A stretch of 64,000 nt of DNA from CAZCGA01 sp964498075 (GTDB lineage Bacteria; Desulfobacterota; Binatia; HRBIN30). The notes under the pieces are model-generated. The model saw only the letters and a list, made by a program, of their open reading frames with translations, ran no database searches and was not told the DNA's origin. The stretch is from positions 12,920 through 76,919 of the forward strand of contig CAZCGA010000012.1 in NCBI GenBank assembly GCA_964498075.1. The letters run 5' to 3'. Positions within the stretch are counted from its first letter, which is position 1, and the number at the start of each line of letters is the position of its first letter. The position numbers and the translations under genes are program-made. Below are positions 8,242 to 17,573 of the stretch, one piece after another.

Positions 8242-8976
8242 GTGGTGGTCTCAAGAGGTGACATCGTCTGGAGCATCGTGGGACTGCTCGGGCTCGCGGC
8301 TTGTTACAGACCATCCGTCGACCCGCCTACCACTCAGGAGCTCGCCGCTGCACGCGCCAGGATGCTGGAGCACTTGCAGGCCCAAGGCATCCGCGATGCA
8401 CAGGTGCTGCGGGCCATGCGCCGCGTGCCGCGCGACGAGTTTGTGCGTCCCGAGGACCGCAAGCTCGCCTATGCCGATCAAGCGCTGCCGACCAGCGGCG
8501 GACAGACCATCTCGCAGCCGTACATCGTGGCCCTCATGACGGAGCTGTTGCAGGTGCGCGGTGACGAGCGCGTCCTCGAGATCGGCACCGGGTCCGGGTA
8601 TCAGGCTGCCGTGCTGTCCCTGCTCGCGCGCGAGGTGTACTCGATCGAGATCGATGCGACGCTGGCGGACGCCGCGCGCCGGCGCCTCCAGCGTCTCGGG
8701 TATCACAAGGTGCAGGTGCGTGCCGGCGACGGCTTTTACGGGTGGGAAGAGGCGGCGCCGTTTGATGCCATCATAGTCACCGCCGCGGCGCCCAGGGTGC
8801 CCGAGCGCTTGGTGGCACAGCTGAAGATCGGCGGGTGTTTGGTCATGCCGTTGGACGAAGGAGGGCGTCACACGTTGATTCGCGCCCGCAAACAAGCCGA
8901 TGGGTTGAAGATCGAGCGCTTCGCCGACGTGACCTTTGTGCAGATGACCGGTGCGGTGCGTACGCCGAACCCGTAG
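8242..8976 (+). CDS. pcm: protein-L-isoaspartate O-methyltransferase, probably an exported lipoprotein
   Basis: Uses S-adenosylmethionine to methylate isoaspartyl residues in damaged proteins. The catalytic-domain motifs are DEFVRPEDRKLAYADQALP, the substrate-loop QTISQPYIVALMTELL, and the SAM site VLEIGTGSGYQAAVLSLLA near residue 112. The N-terminus is unusual for the cytoplasmic enzyme: a hydrophobic stretch ending LGLAAC near residue 21 looks like a lipoprotein signal with a lipobox cysteine, implying action in the periplasm. The start is a GTG (8242; a second GTG is at 8245) after GGAGGG. Length 244 residues. Confidence 0.92.
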   Translation: MVVSRGDIVWSIVGLLGLAACYRPSVDPPTTQELAAARARMLEHLQAQGIRDAQVLRAMRRVPRDEFVRPEDRKLAYADQALPTSGGQTISQPYIVALMTELLQVRGDERVLEIGTGSGYQAAVLSLLAREVYSIEIDATLADAARRRLQRLGYHKVQVRAGDGFYGWEEAAPFDAIIVTAAAPRVPERLVAQLKIGGCLVMPLDEGGRHTLIRARKQADGLKIERFADVTFVQMTGAVRTPNP

Positions 8977-9302
8977 TCGACAAGCTAAGCCGCCTGCGCC
9001 CTCGCGGTACCACAAAGTCGCTGACAGAGCTTCGATGCGTCGCCAAGAGACGGGGTGGGCTCTCGGCTCGAACGGCTCTTATGCCTCACCAAACCGTTCA
9101 CCCCAATATACAAGTAACGGCCCTTCTCTTGGGCCGTGTATCGAGGGGCAATCGCGCGCCAATCGCTGCCAATGCCCTCTGTAGACGACTTTGACGTGAA
9201 CCTGGCGGCACCATTACCACACCGGCTGCTTGACAAGTGCCCCTCGTTCGCGACATGACTTCGCATCTCTGAAGTGTACCATCGCTATTCTGGGGGGCGT
9301 CG
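8977..9302. other. intergenic region without recognisable gene
   Basis: About 325 bases of lower coding quality between the methyltransferase and the truncated regulator. It contains a hairpin described separately. No reading frame in it shows family features. The lost N-terminal half of the downstream regulator is not found here, so this may be the scar of the event that truncated it. Confidence 0.4.
9117..9137. terminator. possible terminator-like hairpin
   Basis: A seven-base perfect stem, acggccc and gggccgt, closes a seven-base loop ttctctt, about 140 bases after the methyltransferase stop. There is no T-run after it, so intrinsic termination is not proven. Confidence 0.3.
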
Positions 9303-11870
9303 GTGAGCAGTCAGCAAGACGCAGAGCGAGCCGCGGCGCGTCCTGATCTGATGCAAGAGCCAACAACGCCATTCCTTCCCCGACTCTCGGCTGACTGTCA
9401 GCAATGCATTGCTGTCGCGGCAGTCGTAGGACGAGAGTTCCGTTTGGGCCTCTTGGCTCACGCTATTGACGGGCGGCCAACGCAGACCAGGTTGCTCGAA
9501 CTGCTCGATGAAGCACAGCGTGCGGGAGTCGTGGTGAGGGTTGCGGGCGATCCTGACGCGTTCCGATTTGTGGACGCGGCAACCCACGACGCAGTCTATC
9601 TGCAGCTCCCCAACGCTGAGCGGGTTCGTCTTCACGGCGCGGCCACACGGGCTATCGAAGCAGTATACGTCAGTGCTTTGGAGCCACACTACACTCAACT
9701 GGCCAATCATTTCACCCAAACCGGCGCGGCCGAGGATGTCGCGAAAGCGATCGACTATGCCCTGATGGCTGCCAGCCGATTCACCGGACTCCATCAGCAT
9801 GACGATGCAGTAGCTTTCTATGAGCTGGCGCGGACGGTATTGCTGCGCTCGGCGCCGGACCCTGCGCAGCACTGCGAGCTACTGCTCGGCTTGGCATCGG
9901 CACAGCAGCGGGCCGGACGCAAACTGGAGGCGCGCGCCAACCTGGAGCAAGCCGCCGAGCTGGCGCGCCGGTTCGGCGCACCCGAGGTGCTTGCCCGCGC
10001 CGCACTCGGATACGGTGACGCTCGGAGTTGGGGTGAGACCGGCGTGGTCAACGACACGCTGGTCGGGCTCTTGGAAGAGTCGCTCCGCAGCCTGCCCGCC
10101 GGTCAGTATGGGCTTCGCGCCCGCGTGCAGGCACGCCTCGCTGAGGAGCTCTATCACCTGGCGCCCGACCAGCGAAGGGCTCCCATCCGCGCCGCTGTAG
10201 CTGCTGCCCGCCGCGCACGGGATCCGGCCGTGTTGGCTCAGGTGCTGCTCAGCCGCCGATTTGCACTGTGGACACCGGAGACTCTTGAGCAACGGCGCAA
10301 CGATGCCACCGAAGCCGTCGCGTTAGCCCGCAAGGCTCCCGCTCCGGAGATTGCGGCGCAGGGGATCGCCTGGCTGATCGGCGACCTGTTGGAGCTCGGT
10401 CTCGTTGTCGAGGCCGACCTGCAGATCCAAGCCTTCGCCAAGCTCGTCGAGCAACTGAGGCAGCCGGCCCTGCGCAGCCACGAACTCCGGGTTCGTTCGA
10501 TGCGCGCGGCGATGCTCGGCCGATTCGACGAGGCGGAGCGGCTCGCCACGGAAGCGCTGCAAATTGGCACCTCCTTTCAGGATGCAGACGCCCCGCTGAT
10601 CTTCGGCGGCCAGCTCTTCGCCTTGCGGCGACTGCAAGGAAGGCTGGACGAGATCGAACCGACCGTCAGAGCATTCACCGAGAGCATGCAGAACGTGTGG
10701 ATGTGGCGCGTGACCTTGGCGACGATCTCTACCGACCTGGGGAACTTGACCGACGCGCGGCACGAGTTCGATTCCTTGGCGCGCAACGATTTCGCCGATC
10801 TCTTTCGCGACGCGCACTGGCTCACGGCAGTCGCCTTGCTGGCGGAGGTGTGTGCTTCCCTGCAGGACGCGGCCCGAGCGTCGATCCTCTACGAGCTGCT
10901 GACCCCGTTCGCGACGCGGCACATCATCGCCGTGCCAGGCATCGCATCGGCGGGCTCGGCATCCTACTACCTCGGTCTCTTGGCGTCGACGATGGATCAG
11001 TGGTCGGTGGCGATCCGGCACTTCGAGGCGGCGCTCAAGATGAACAAGGACATGCAAGCGGTCCCGCACGTTGCCCAAACCGAGCATGCCTTCGCGGTCG
11101 CCTTGCTGGCAAGGAACCAAGGCACTGATGCGCAGCGCGCAGCGAAGCTGCTGGCTTCTGCGATCGCCACCTACGAGCGGCTGGGGATGCAAGGTTATCT
11201 CGCACAGGCCTGCGCATTGCGCGACGGGAAGTCCTCCACGCCAGTGGCGCGACCCGAGGGTAGCGACGCCGATAGCGCACCCGAATTCCCCGTCTTCGTT
11301 CGTGACGGCGACGAATGGAACATCACCTGGCAGCGAAAGACCATCAGGATGAAGCACGTCCGTGGGCTGAGCGTCATCGCTCATCTGATCCGCCATCCGC
11401 GGCGGCGATTCCACGTGACCGAGCTTGCTCCTATCGCGGACGGCGTGATCCACATCGCAGAATCGACCATTCCCGCGCGGCTGACGGCGCAACAGCGCGA
11501 ATCGTTGCGGTGGCAATCCTTCTGGCGCGAGCTGCACCGGATGGAATGGGAGACCGGCAACGCTGAGCGACGAGGCGACCGGGCCGCGGTGCGAACCTTT
11601 CGGCGCAAGACGACGCTCATGCGAAAGCAGTTCGAGCGGGAGCGGGCCGCGGAAGTAGAGCAGGTCCGAAAGCGGATCGGGCGGAATCTTGCGACGGCGT
11701 TCAAGGACATCGGAAAGGTGAGCGAAACCCTGCGGCGGCATCTCGTGCTCACCATCGATCCAAGATTCAAAGAACTCTCGTACGATCCCGATGCGAATGA
11801 GGGCCAGTGTGGCACTTCTAGACGGAAGCGTAGCACCTACGCGGCGCCCATTGCGGGTCCGCCGGAATGA
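9303..11870 (+). CDS. TPR-repeat regulator-like protein, 5'-truncated AAA/adenylate-cyclase-associated family
   Basis: 855 residues. The first 110 residues (RLSADCQQCIAVAAVVGREF, then the winged-helix-like LLELLDEAQRAGVVV) match the segment that normally follows the AAA_16/NACHT-type ATPase of large multidomain regulators; the ATPase itself, with Walker A, is missing. Residues about 140-640 are helical TPR-like repeats. The last 200 residues hold a charged helix-rich domain (RKTIRMKHVRGLSVIAHLIRHP). The start is a GTG with GGGGGG before it. The C-terminal 200 bases are repeated downstream at 12705. Whether the shortened protein is made is unknown; codon use looks normal. Confidence 0.6.
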   Translation: MSSQQDAERAAARPDLMQEPTTPFLPRLSADCQQCIAVAAVVGREFRLGLLAHAIDGRPTQTRLLELLDEAQRAGVVVRVAGDPDAFRFVDAATHDAVYLQLPNAERVRLHGAATRAIEAVYVSALEPHYTQLANHFTQTGAAEDVAKAIDYALMAASRFTGLHQHDDAVAFYELARTVLLRSAPDPAQHCELLLGLASAQQRAGRKLEARANLEQAAELARRFGAPEVLARAALGYGDARSWGETGVVNDTLVGLLEESLRSLPAGQYGLRARVQARLAEELYHLAPDQRRAPIRAAVAAARRARDPAVLAQVLLSRRFALWTPETLEQRRNDATEAVALARKAPAPEIAAQGIAWLIGDLLELGLVVEADLQIQAFAKLVEQLRQPALRSHELRVRSMRAAMLGRFDEAERLATEALQIGTSFQDADAPLIFGGQLFALRRLQGRLDEIEPTVRAFTESMQNVWMWRVTLATISTDLGNLTDARHEFDSLARNDFADLFRDAHWLTAVALLAEVCASLQDAARASILYELLTPFATRHIIAVPGIASAGSASYYLGLLASTMDQWSVAIRHFEAALKMNKDMQAVPHVAQTEHAFAVALLARNQGTDAQRAAKLLASAIATYERLGMQGYLAQACALRDGKSSTPVARPEGSDADSAPEFPVFVRDGDEWNITWQRKTIRMKHVRGLSVIAHLIRHPRRRFHVTELAPIADGVIHIAESTIPARLTAQQRESLRWQSFWRELHRMEWETGNAERRGDRAAVRTFRRKTTLMRKQFERERAAEVEQVRKRIGRNLATAFKDIGKVSETLRRHLVLTIDPRFKELSYDPDANEGQCGTSRRKRSTYAAPIAGPPE

Positions 11871-11891
11871 CCGATATGGCTCCGAGATCGG
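11670..11891 (+). repeat. 222-bp direct repeat, copy A
   Basis: Matches 12705-12926 at a constant offset of 1035 bases without gaps, at about 85-90 percent identity by eye. It covers the end of the TPR regulator gene, its stop codon and 21 bases beyond (ending gatatggctccgagatcgg). Confidence 0.85.
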
Positions 11892-11994
11892 CTTGCCTTG
11901 GAGGTACTTCTTGAACGGTCACAGCTCCATACCGGGACGCGCATCAACGGTATCTGACCGAGTCAGCGGTCCGACGTGCGGCTGGACGTCCGGC

Positions 11995-12387
11995 TCACGC
12001 CAGCCAGTCTTCCACCGTGAGGTCCTCGATGTTCTCGAAGTCGCGCGTGTTGTGCGTCACCAGCACGGCGCCGTGTGCCAGCGCGACAGCGGCAATGAGT
12101 GCGTCGATTTCCCCGGTGGGTTTGCCGATGGTGCGGAGATGCGCTCGCAACGTGCCGTACTGGTGGGCTGCCTTCTCATCGAAATCAACGACCTCAACGC
12201 ACTGAAGGAAAGTCGAAAGACGGGCAAGGTTCTCGCCCGGGCGCGCGGACGCCTTCGCGCCGTAGTCCAGTTCCGCGACCACCAATGCTGGAGCTGCGAT
12301 CTCCTCGATGTGGCTCGATATCTTGGCAGTGACTGCGGCATCGCCGTTGAGATGGGCCACCACCACATTCGTATCGAGCAGAATCAT
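11995..12387 (-). CDS. vapC: VapC-type PIN-domain ribonuclease toxin
   Basis: A 130-residue PIN domain. The acidic metal-binding residues appear in MILLDTNVVVAHL (Asp5), LVVAELDYGA (Glu), PTGEIDALIAAVAL (Glu and Asp) and LVTHNTRDFENI (Asp). VapC toxins cleave RNA, often tRNA or rRNA, and are neutralised by their cognate antitoxin. Its ATG overlaps the stop of the upstream antitoxin gene by four bases, the usual antitoxin-toxin order. The module is on the minus strand between two direct repeats of neighbouring DNA. Confidence 0.93.
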   Translation of the reverse strand: MILLDTNVVVAHLNGDAAVTAKISSHIEEIAAPALVVAELDYGAKASARPGENLARLSTFLQCVEVVDFDEKAAHQYGTLRAHLRTIGKPTGEIDALIAAVALAHGAVLVTHNTRDFENIEDLTVEDWLA

Positions 12388-12632
12388 CCGAGATCGGTCG
12401 TCTCACGGGGCGTCGCGTCGCGTCGTCGCTGCTCGATTTCCGCGAAGACGGTTGCAAGCGAAGGATCGGTTGCCCAGGCGCCGGCGGTCGCGGCGAGCAG
12501 GCGACGCTTCTCGTCTTTGGTCAGCGGTGTGCGCTCGATGCGCACGATGACGGCTGCTCCGTCTGGGACCCGCGGTTCGGCGTCGAGATCGATGTGCTTG
12601 CCGTGGACAACGCCATTCAGTGTTACGGCCAT
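12384..12632 (-). CDS. VapB-type antitoxin
   Basis: An 82-residue protein starting MAVTLNGVVHGKHIDLDAEP, a beta-strand-rich N-terminus like small DUF104/AbrB-type antitoxins, followed by a charged C-terminal region with AWATDPSLATVFAEIEQRRRD that would bind the toxin. It directly precedes and overlaps the PIN toxin gene, and such antitoxins usually repress their own operon. The subfamily is not certain. Confidence 0.85.
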   Translation of the reverse strand: MAVTLNGVVHGKHIDLDAEPRVPDGAAVIVRIERTPLTKDEKRRLLAATAGAWATDPSLATVFAEIEQRRRDATPRETTDLG

Positions 12633-12686
12633 GGGACACCTCGCTGTGATTCTGCCTTATCCATCCAGCCGGCTGCATCCTGCCAC

Positions 12687-12905
12687 GAGCGGCGAGCGCG
12701 ACTCAAGCGGATCAGGCGGAATCTCGCCGCGGCGTTCAAGGACATTGGAAAGAAGAGCGAGGAACTGCGGCAGCATCTCGTCCTCGCGATCGATCCAAGA
12801 TTCAAGGAAGTCTCGTACGATCCCGATGCGAATGAGGGCCAGTGTGGCACGTCTAGACCGAAGCGTAGCACCTGCGCGTCGCGCATTGCGGGTCAGCCGG
12901 AATGA
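12687..12905 (+). pseudogene. orphan C-terminal fragment of a second TPR-regulator copy
   Basis: In copy B the frame encodes about 66 residues ending in DPRFKEVSYDPDANEGQCG and a short basic tail, nearly the same as the C-terminus of the 855-residue protein upstream, with the same stop position. Nothing upstream of 12687 resembles the rest of that protein. It is therefore a remnant of a paralogue or a duplicated tail. Confidence 0.7.
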
Positions 12906-12926
12906 CCGATATGGCTCCGAGATCGG
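12705..12926 (+). repeat. 222-bp direct repeat, copy B
   Basis: Ungapped partner of 11670-11891, located just beyond the toxin-antitoxin module. The matching ends at gatcgg (12926), after which the sequences diverge. Confidence 0.85.
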
Positions 12927-13058
12927 TTCAAACGACCGAGATCAGATGGATCAGATCAGAACTCCACGCCTCGGAATGCGCGGCGATCTCAGCCGAGGGG
13001 CGGAAATGGATGCGCACCAACCATAGGCGCAGAGAAACGAGCATAAGGAGACGGCCGG

Positions 13059-16000
13059 ATGAGAACAGTTGTAGGGATGACTCGATGCAATGGTCGCCGG
13101 TTCGTTACTCGGGACATCATGGCGGCCGCGATGAGTGCCTTCCTGGTCACAGGCCAACTCGTCGCGCTCGCGGCTAACGCCGCGGACTGGCCGATCGCCA
13201 GCGTCCAGTTTAGCGGCTCGGCACCGCCGAATGACTTCGGCACCTACGACAGCATCACGCCAGATGAGTATCACACGGGCATGGACATCCGCGGTATCCC
13301 CACCCCCTGCGATTACAACACTCCGGTCCTGGCTGGCGTCAGCGGCTCGGTGAATCAGATCATCCGTGTGACCGACTGCGGCTCGGAGCCGGCCGACCAT
13401 TGCCCAAAGAACGGCTGTCCCGATCACGGCCTCGGTAACACAGTCATTGTTGCCGGAGCTGATGGCCGGTACTACCAGTACTCGCACCTCGAATCGATCG
13501 CAGTGACTCTGAATCAACCTGTATCGCCGGGCACGCAGATCGGAATCATCGGCAACTCTGCAGCGGGTGTTCAACGTCGTGGCTCTTGCTCGAACCCGCA
13601 GTGTTCCGATTCGACCAAGAACTTCGGACCTCATCTGCATTTCGAGGTCAAGACCAGTGCGGTCATCTGCGCGCCATCCGCTCCTACCGACTTCAGCAAG
13701 TGTGGCTACTCATCAGAAGACCCCTCGACCCTCGGCTTCATTGATCCCGCGCGGCAGGTCGTACCTATCACCCCCTTGGGCAGCCCAGCAGTCGTGCGGG
13801 TGGTCGAATCGTTTTTGAGCGTTCGCGGCACACCGACCACGCAGCAGGGCGATCCGACTGGGCGTGTCCTTCAGGGCGAGAAGTACGTTGCCTTCGAGCG
13901 CAGCGGGGCCTTCTTTCATGTCTACGTGGCGGGGAAGGAGTTGCCTCTCGAAGGCTGGATTGCCGAGACCGACGCAACTTGTGCCGCCGGCCAATGTTCG
14001 GTGATTGAGAGTGCCGCCACGACGACCGTACGCGTCCTCTCACCGCCAGCCAGCGGCGGCGTGAACGTGCGCGACGCGGCTTCGACGTCGGGCACCCGGA
14101 TCGCTCGCATCTGGCAAGGTCAGCGGTTTGCAGTCGTGGCGACTGCCCCCGCGGGGAACGGGTGCACTAGCAGCTGGTATCAACTGCAACTCCCGCGGCG
14201 GATCAATGCGGTGATCACTGCAGTGGTCGGGTGGGCCTGCAGCGCCACAGTGTCGGAGACCCTGCTGGTCGTGGAAACGATCGGCGCGAGCGCTCCGACG
14301 AACACGCCAACCTCCACCCCTACCTCCACGCCCACAGCGAGCCCGAGCAATACGGCGACGCGCACTGCGACCGCGACTCCGACGAACACACCGACGCTCC
14401 TTGCCGGCGCGCCGTCGATCACACCGACAGGCACGCCAACCCCGACCAGCACACGAACACCCACGTCGACGCGGACGCTTAGCCCTCTCCCATCGGCGCC
14501 CACTGCGACGCCGACGCGGCCGCCAACCGCGACTAGCACGACGACTCCCACCTCCACCGCAACTGTGCCAGCGAATGCAGTCTTCGTTCCGGGCGACCAG
14601 CGCGGCGGTATCAATACGGGCGTGTACGTGAATCAGGGCGACCTCATCAACATCAGCGCCAGTGGAACCATCCTATTCGACCTTCCGTCACGAACGAAGA
14701 CGGTAGGCCCGGACGGCAGTGGTCAGCCGGGGCAGGACTGCGTCGACCAAGAGCTTCTCCAAGGTATCTCTGGCGGAAGCCTCGTGGGTGCGGTGGGCGG
14801 GCCTCCAGCGGAGGGGTTCGCGGGACTTCTCCAGGCTGGTGGAACAGGCGTCTACGGCCCGGGGTTCGTTGGGACGAATTTCTCAGCCACCGCGCCGGCG
14901 AGCGGATACATCTTTCTGGCGATGAACGACTGTAACTACACCGACAACGAGGGCTCCTATGTCGCGGTGATATCGGTCGGCGTCAACCTGCCGACTTTCA
15001 CGCCAACCCCAACTCCCACGCCGACTCGCAACAACGGTTGCGCAGCGCATCCTGGCGCGGTCTTCTGCGACAACTTCGACGACAACACGATCGACTCGTC
15101 ACGCTGGGTTCGCCGCATCATAGGCGCGGGTGACATGGACATCCAGGAAACGAACGGGCGGCTCGAGGCGAGCCTCGGGCCGAACGTGACACCATTCACC
15201 GATGGCAGTTTCGGCGCGTTGTACGAGAACCGTTGCGAACTGAGCGGGGATTTCGACATCGAGATCGGCTTCGAGCTGTTGCAGTGGCCGGCGGCCAACG
15301 GCGTCCCGGTGGGTATGATGGTCACGAGTACAGATGCGCCGGACGGAGTAACCCCCCTTGGCGTCGTGTCCGTGGAACGGGTCAGTCTCGTCGAGGGAGA
15401 ACGGTACACTTTGTTTGCGAGTACGGAAGGCACGAGCTCGCGCGCCGCCACGGCGGAACTCTCGGGAAGGTTCCGACTCGTCCGGAGTGGGGACACCATT
15501 ACGGGCGGCTATCTGAGCGCCGGGAGCTGGGTCACTCTCGGTTCCTATCGGGCGCCCGGGGACCGGTTGAAGTTCCGTTTCGGCGCGTGGAGTAACAGCG
15601 GCCACTTGCCGCTTCAACTCACCCGGGTGGCGCTCGACGACTTCGTCGTGAATCAGGGAACTATGGTCTGCCCCGAAGCGCCCACCACCTGCTCGCAGGT
15701 GCTGTTCGAGGACAACTTCGACGGCTCGGCGCTCGATCCGGCTCGGTGGAACATTGTGACGAACGGGTACCCGGAGCCGGCGCTCTCGGTGGTCGACGGC
15801 TTTGTCTATGTTGGACGGAACATCTCGTCCACCACCTTTCCGGCGATCATCTCCACTGCGAACCCGTTCCCGGCCACGGGAGATTTCTCGCTGGAGGTGG
15901 CGATGCAGTATTCGAAGGTGGCGGGCTACGGTGACGGCCTCTGGCTGTCCGGTCCCAACGGCGAAATCTTGTTCCGGATTTGGCAGGACACACTGACTGG

Positions 16001-17573
16001 CGGAGTCCGCGTCTCGCTCAACGATCGGGAGCAATATGTCGTCAACCCGAACCTCAGCCTGCACCGGTATCGCTTCGAACTCGCGCGGAACATCGCCACG
16101 GTCTACGTCGACGATGTCGCCGTTCTCTCGCAGCCACTCGCCGTGCGCCCAACCAGGTTGGCGTTTGGGAATGGAGCAACCGGACTCTCATCAGGGTTCT
16201 GGACGCTGTTCCAGATCGACTCCATCCGGGTGAGCTCTGGGTGTACGTCTCCACCGCTGCTGGTCGACGATTTCGACAGCACCGCGATCGACCAGGGCCG
16301 CTGGGAGCAACTGTCATTCGGCAACGGTCCGACCCTCAGCGCCACCGGGCAGCGGGTCGAAATCACTATTCCTGCGAATTCTGCCGGAATCGAAGTGGGG
16401 GGCGTTGGGAGGTTCGGGTCGGGTCTGTTGTCGACCTGTGCGCTGGATGGCGACTTCGACGTACAGGCAGATTTCGATCTGCCCGAGTGGCCATCCCAGA
16501 GCGGAGTGCGCGTTCAACTGCAGGCGGCGCCGCTTGCGCCACAGACCCATTCAACGATGAACGTCGCGTTGCTGGAGCGCGTTAGCGTTGGGCAAAAGGA
16601 TTATGGTGGGGTCGACCTTCCAGGTGAGGTGTACGACACCTGGTCAGGGGACACAGGTTACTACATAAGTGGGGTTACCCCGACCGGGGACCGCGGAGGA
16701 ACGCTTCGCCTCGTGAGAACCGGGGGCATTCTTAGAGGATACTTCTCGCAAGCAGATGCGTGGGCCGCGGTGGGATCTTTCACCCCCGCGACTGGTCCCT
16801 TCCGCATCCTTCTTGTGGCGGGGAGCTACCGCGGGAGCGACGGATCCGGGTTCACGAGCCAGCAAACCCGAGTCGCCTTCGACAACTTCGTCATCAATCG
16901 GGGCCTGCTCGATTGCTCGCCGCGCCCGACGCCGACGCCGCATGTGCCCTGCAGCGGCACCGGAACGGTGAAGTCCCAATCGATTTGTACGAACACGACG
17001 TGGTCGCTAGCGGAGAGTCCGATCCGGGTTACCCAGACCGTAGCTGTGGGAGGTGGATGCCCGCCGGGCGCGGCGCCCACGCTAACCATCGAGCCCGGCG
17101 TCGAAGTCTGCTTCAGCGACAACGCGGCGCTGAACATCGCCGCCGGAACTCTCTTCGCCCGCGGTACGGAGAACGAGCCGATCCTCTTCACCTCAAGCCA
17201 AGCGTCGCCGAGTCCTGGGGCGTGGGACGGCATCCGCTTCGAGAACGGTACCATCGACGCCGGTTTCGACGCGAACGGACACTTCACAGGCGGATCGATT
17301 CTCGAGCACGCGATCGTGAAGTACGCGAAAGACTCGGACAATAAGGGAGTGGTATCAGCCACGCAGTCATTGCCGTTCTTGAACGAAATCACCGTGCGCG
17401 ACAGCGCCGCATCAACGGCCTTGCTCGGCCTCGACGTGCAAGATCGGAACAAGACGATCCGCCTCCAATCCATCCGTATCGTTTCCAACTCGGCCGCGGA
17501 TCGACGAAAGGTCCCGGCATCCGTGTATGGGGCAATACCGTGGCCGACGTTTCTGGTGCCGCGATCCTCCTGA
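13059..17573 (+). CDS. giant secreted multidomain protein, N-terminal part (M23 peptidase, SH3, lectin-like, concanavalin-like), ends at a frameshift
   Basis: 1504 residues, start after AAGGAGA. A signal peptide ends near residue 42 (LVALAANA). An M23 peptidase-like domain follows, with zinc-ligand motifs YHTGMDI (about 70) and HLHFEV (about 192). Two SH3-type domains (240-400) precede a Thr-Pro stalk (407-505). Next is a LecA-like calcium lectin domain (507-645, ending FLAMNDCNYTDNEGSYVAVI), a short TPTPTP linker, and three concanavalin/LamG-like repeats beginning VFCDNFDDNTIDSSRW, LFEDNFDGSALDPARW and LVDDFDSTAIDQGRW. The start of a right-handed beta-helix follows from about 1305. The frame is lost near 17505, where the continuation passes to another frame. 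Likely a surface or released adhesin with peptidoglycan-linked N-terminus; substrate unknown. Confidence 0.85.
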   Translation: MRTVVGMTRCNGRRFVTRDIMAAAMSAFLVTGQLVALAANAADWPIASVQFSGSAPPNDFGTYDSITPDEYHTGMDIRGIPTPCDYNTPVLAGVSGSVNQIIRVTDCGSEPADHCPKNGCPDHGLGNTVIVAGADGRYYQYSHLESIAVTLNQPVSPGTQIGIIGNSAAGVQRRGSCSNPQCSDSTKNFGPHLHFEVKTSAVICAPSAPTDFSKCGYSSEDPSTLGFIDPARQVVPITPLGSPAVVRVVESFLSVRGTPTTQQGDPTGRVLQGEKYVAFERSGAFFHVYVAGKELPLEGWIAETDATCAAGQCSVIESAATTTVRVLSPPASGGVNVRDAASTSGTRIARIWQGQRFAVVATAPAGNGCTSSWYQLQLPRRINAVITAVVGWACSATVSETLLVVETIGASAPTNTPTSTPTSTPTASPSNTATRTATATPTNTPTLLAGAPSITPTGTPTPTSTRTPTSTRTLSPLPSAPTATPTRPPTATSTTTPTSTATVPANAVFVPGDQRGGINTGVYVNQGDLINISASGTILFDLPSRTKTVGPDGSGQPGQDCVDQELLQGISGGSLVGAVGGPPAEGFAGLLQAGGTGVYGPGFVGTNFSATAPASGYIFLAMNDCNYTDNEGSYVAVISVGVNLPTFTPTPTPTPTRNNGCAAHPGAVFCDNFDDNTIDSSRWVRRIIGAGDMDIQETNGRLEASLGPNVTPFTDGSFGALYENRCELSGDFDIEIGFELLQWPAANGVPVGMMVTSTDAPDGVTPLGVVSVERVSLVEGERYTLFASTEGTSSRAATAELSGRFRLVRSGDTITGGYLSAGSWVTLGSYRAPGDRLKFRFGAWSNSGHLPLQLTRVALDDFVVNQGTMVCPEAPTTCSQVLFEDNFDGSALDPARWNIVTNGYPEPALSVVDGFVYVGRNISSTTFPAIISTANPFPATGDFSLEVAMQYSKVAGYGDGLWLSGPNGEILFRIWQDTLTGGVRVSLNDREQYVVNPNLSLHRYRFELARNIATVYVDDVAVLSQPLAVRPTRLAFGNGATGLSSGFWTLFQIDSIRVSSGCTSPPLLVDDFDSTAIDQGRWEQLSFGNGPTLSATGQRVEITIPANSAGIEVGGVGRFGSGLLSTCALDGDFDVQADFDLPEWPSQSGVRVQLQAAPLAPQTHSTMNVALLERVSVGQKDYGGVDLPGEVYDTWSGDTGYYISGVTPTGDRGGTLRLVRTGGILRGYFSQADAWAAVGSFTPATGPFRILLVAGSYRGSDGSGFTSQQTRVAFDNFVINRGLLDCSPRPTPTPHVPCSGTGTVKSQSICTNTTWSLAESPIRVTQTVAVGGGCPPGAAPTLTIEPGVEVCFSDNAALNIAAGTLFARGTENEPILFTSSQASPSPGAWDGIRFENGTIDAGFDANGHFTGGSILEHAIVKYAKDSDNKGVVSATQSLPFLNEITVRDSAASTALLGLDVQDRNKTIRLQSIRIVSNSAADRRKVPASVYGAIPWPTFLVPRSS
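14284..14575 (+). repeat. Thr/Pro/Ser-rich low-complexity stalk coding repeat
   Basis: Codes for about 95 residues of TPTSTPT-type sequence in the giant protein, built from acg/act-ccn codon pairs. Similar but shorter stalks are encoded at 14994-15032, 18826-19010 and 21355-21535, and they separate the folded modules. Such runs are prone to slippage. Confidence 0.8.

Noticed and set aside
14284..14575. CRISPR array
   Set aside because: The repeat units are codon-level Thr-Pro coding repeats with no regular spacers.
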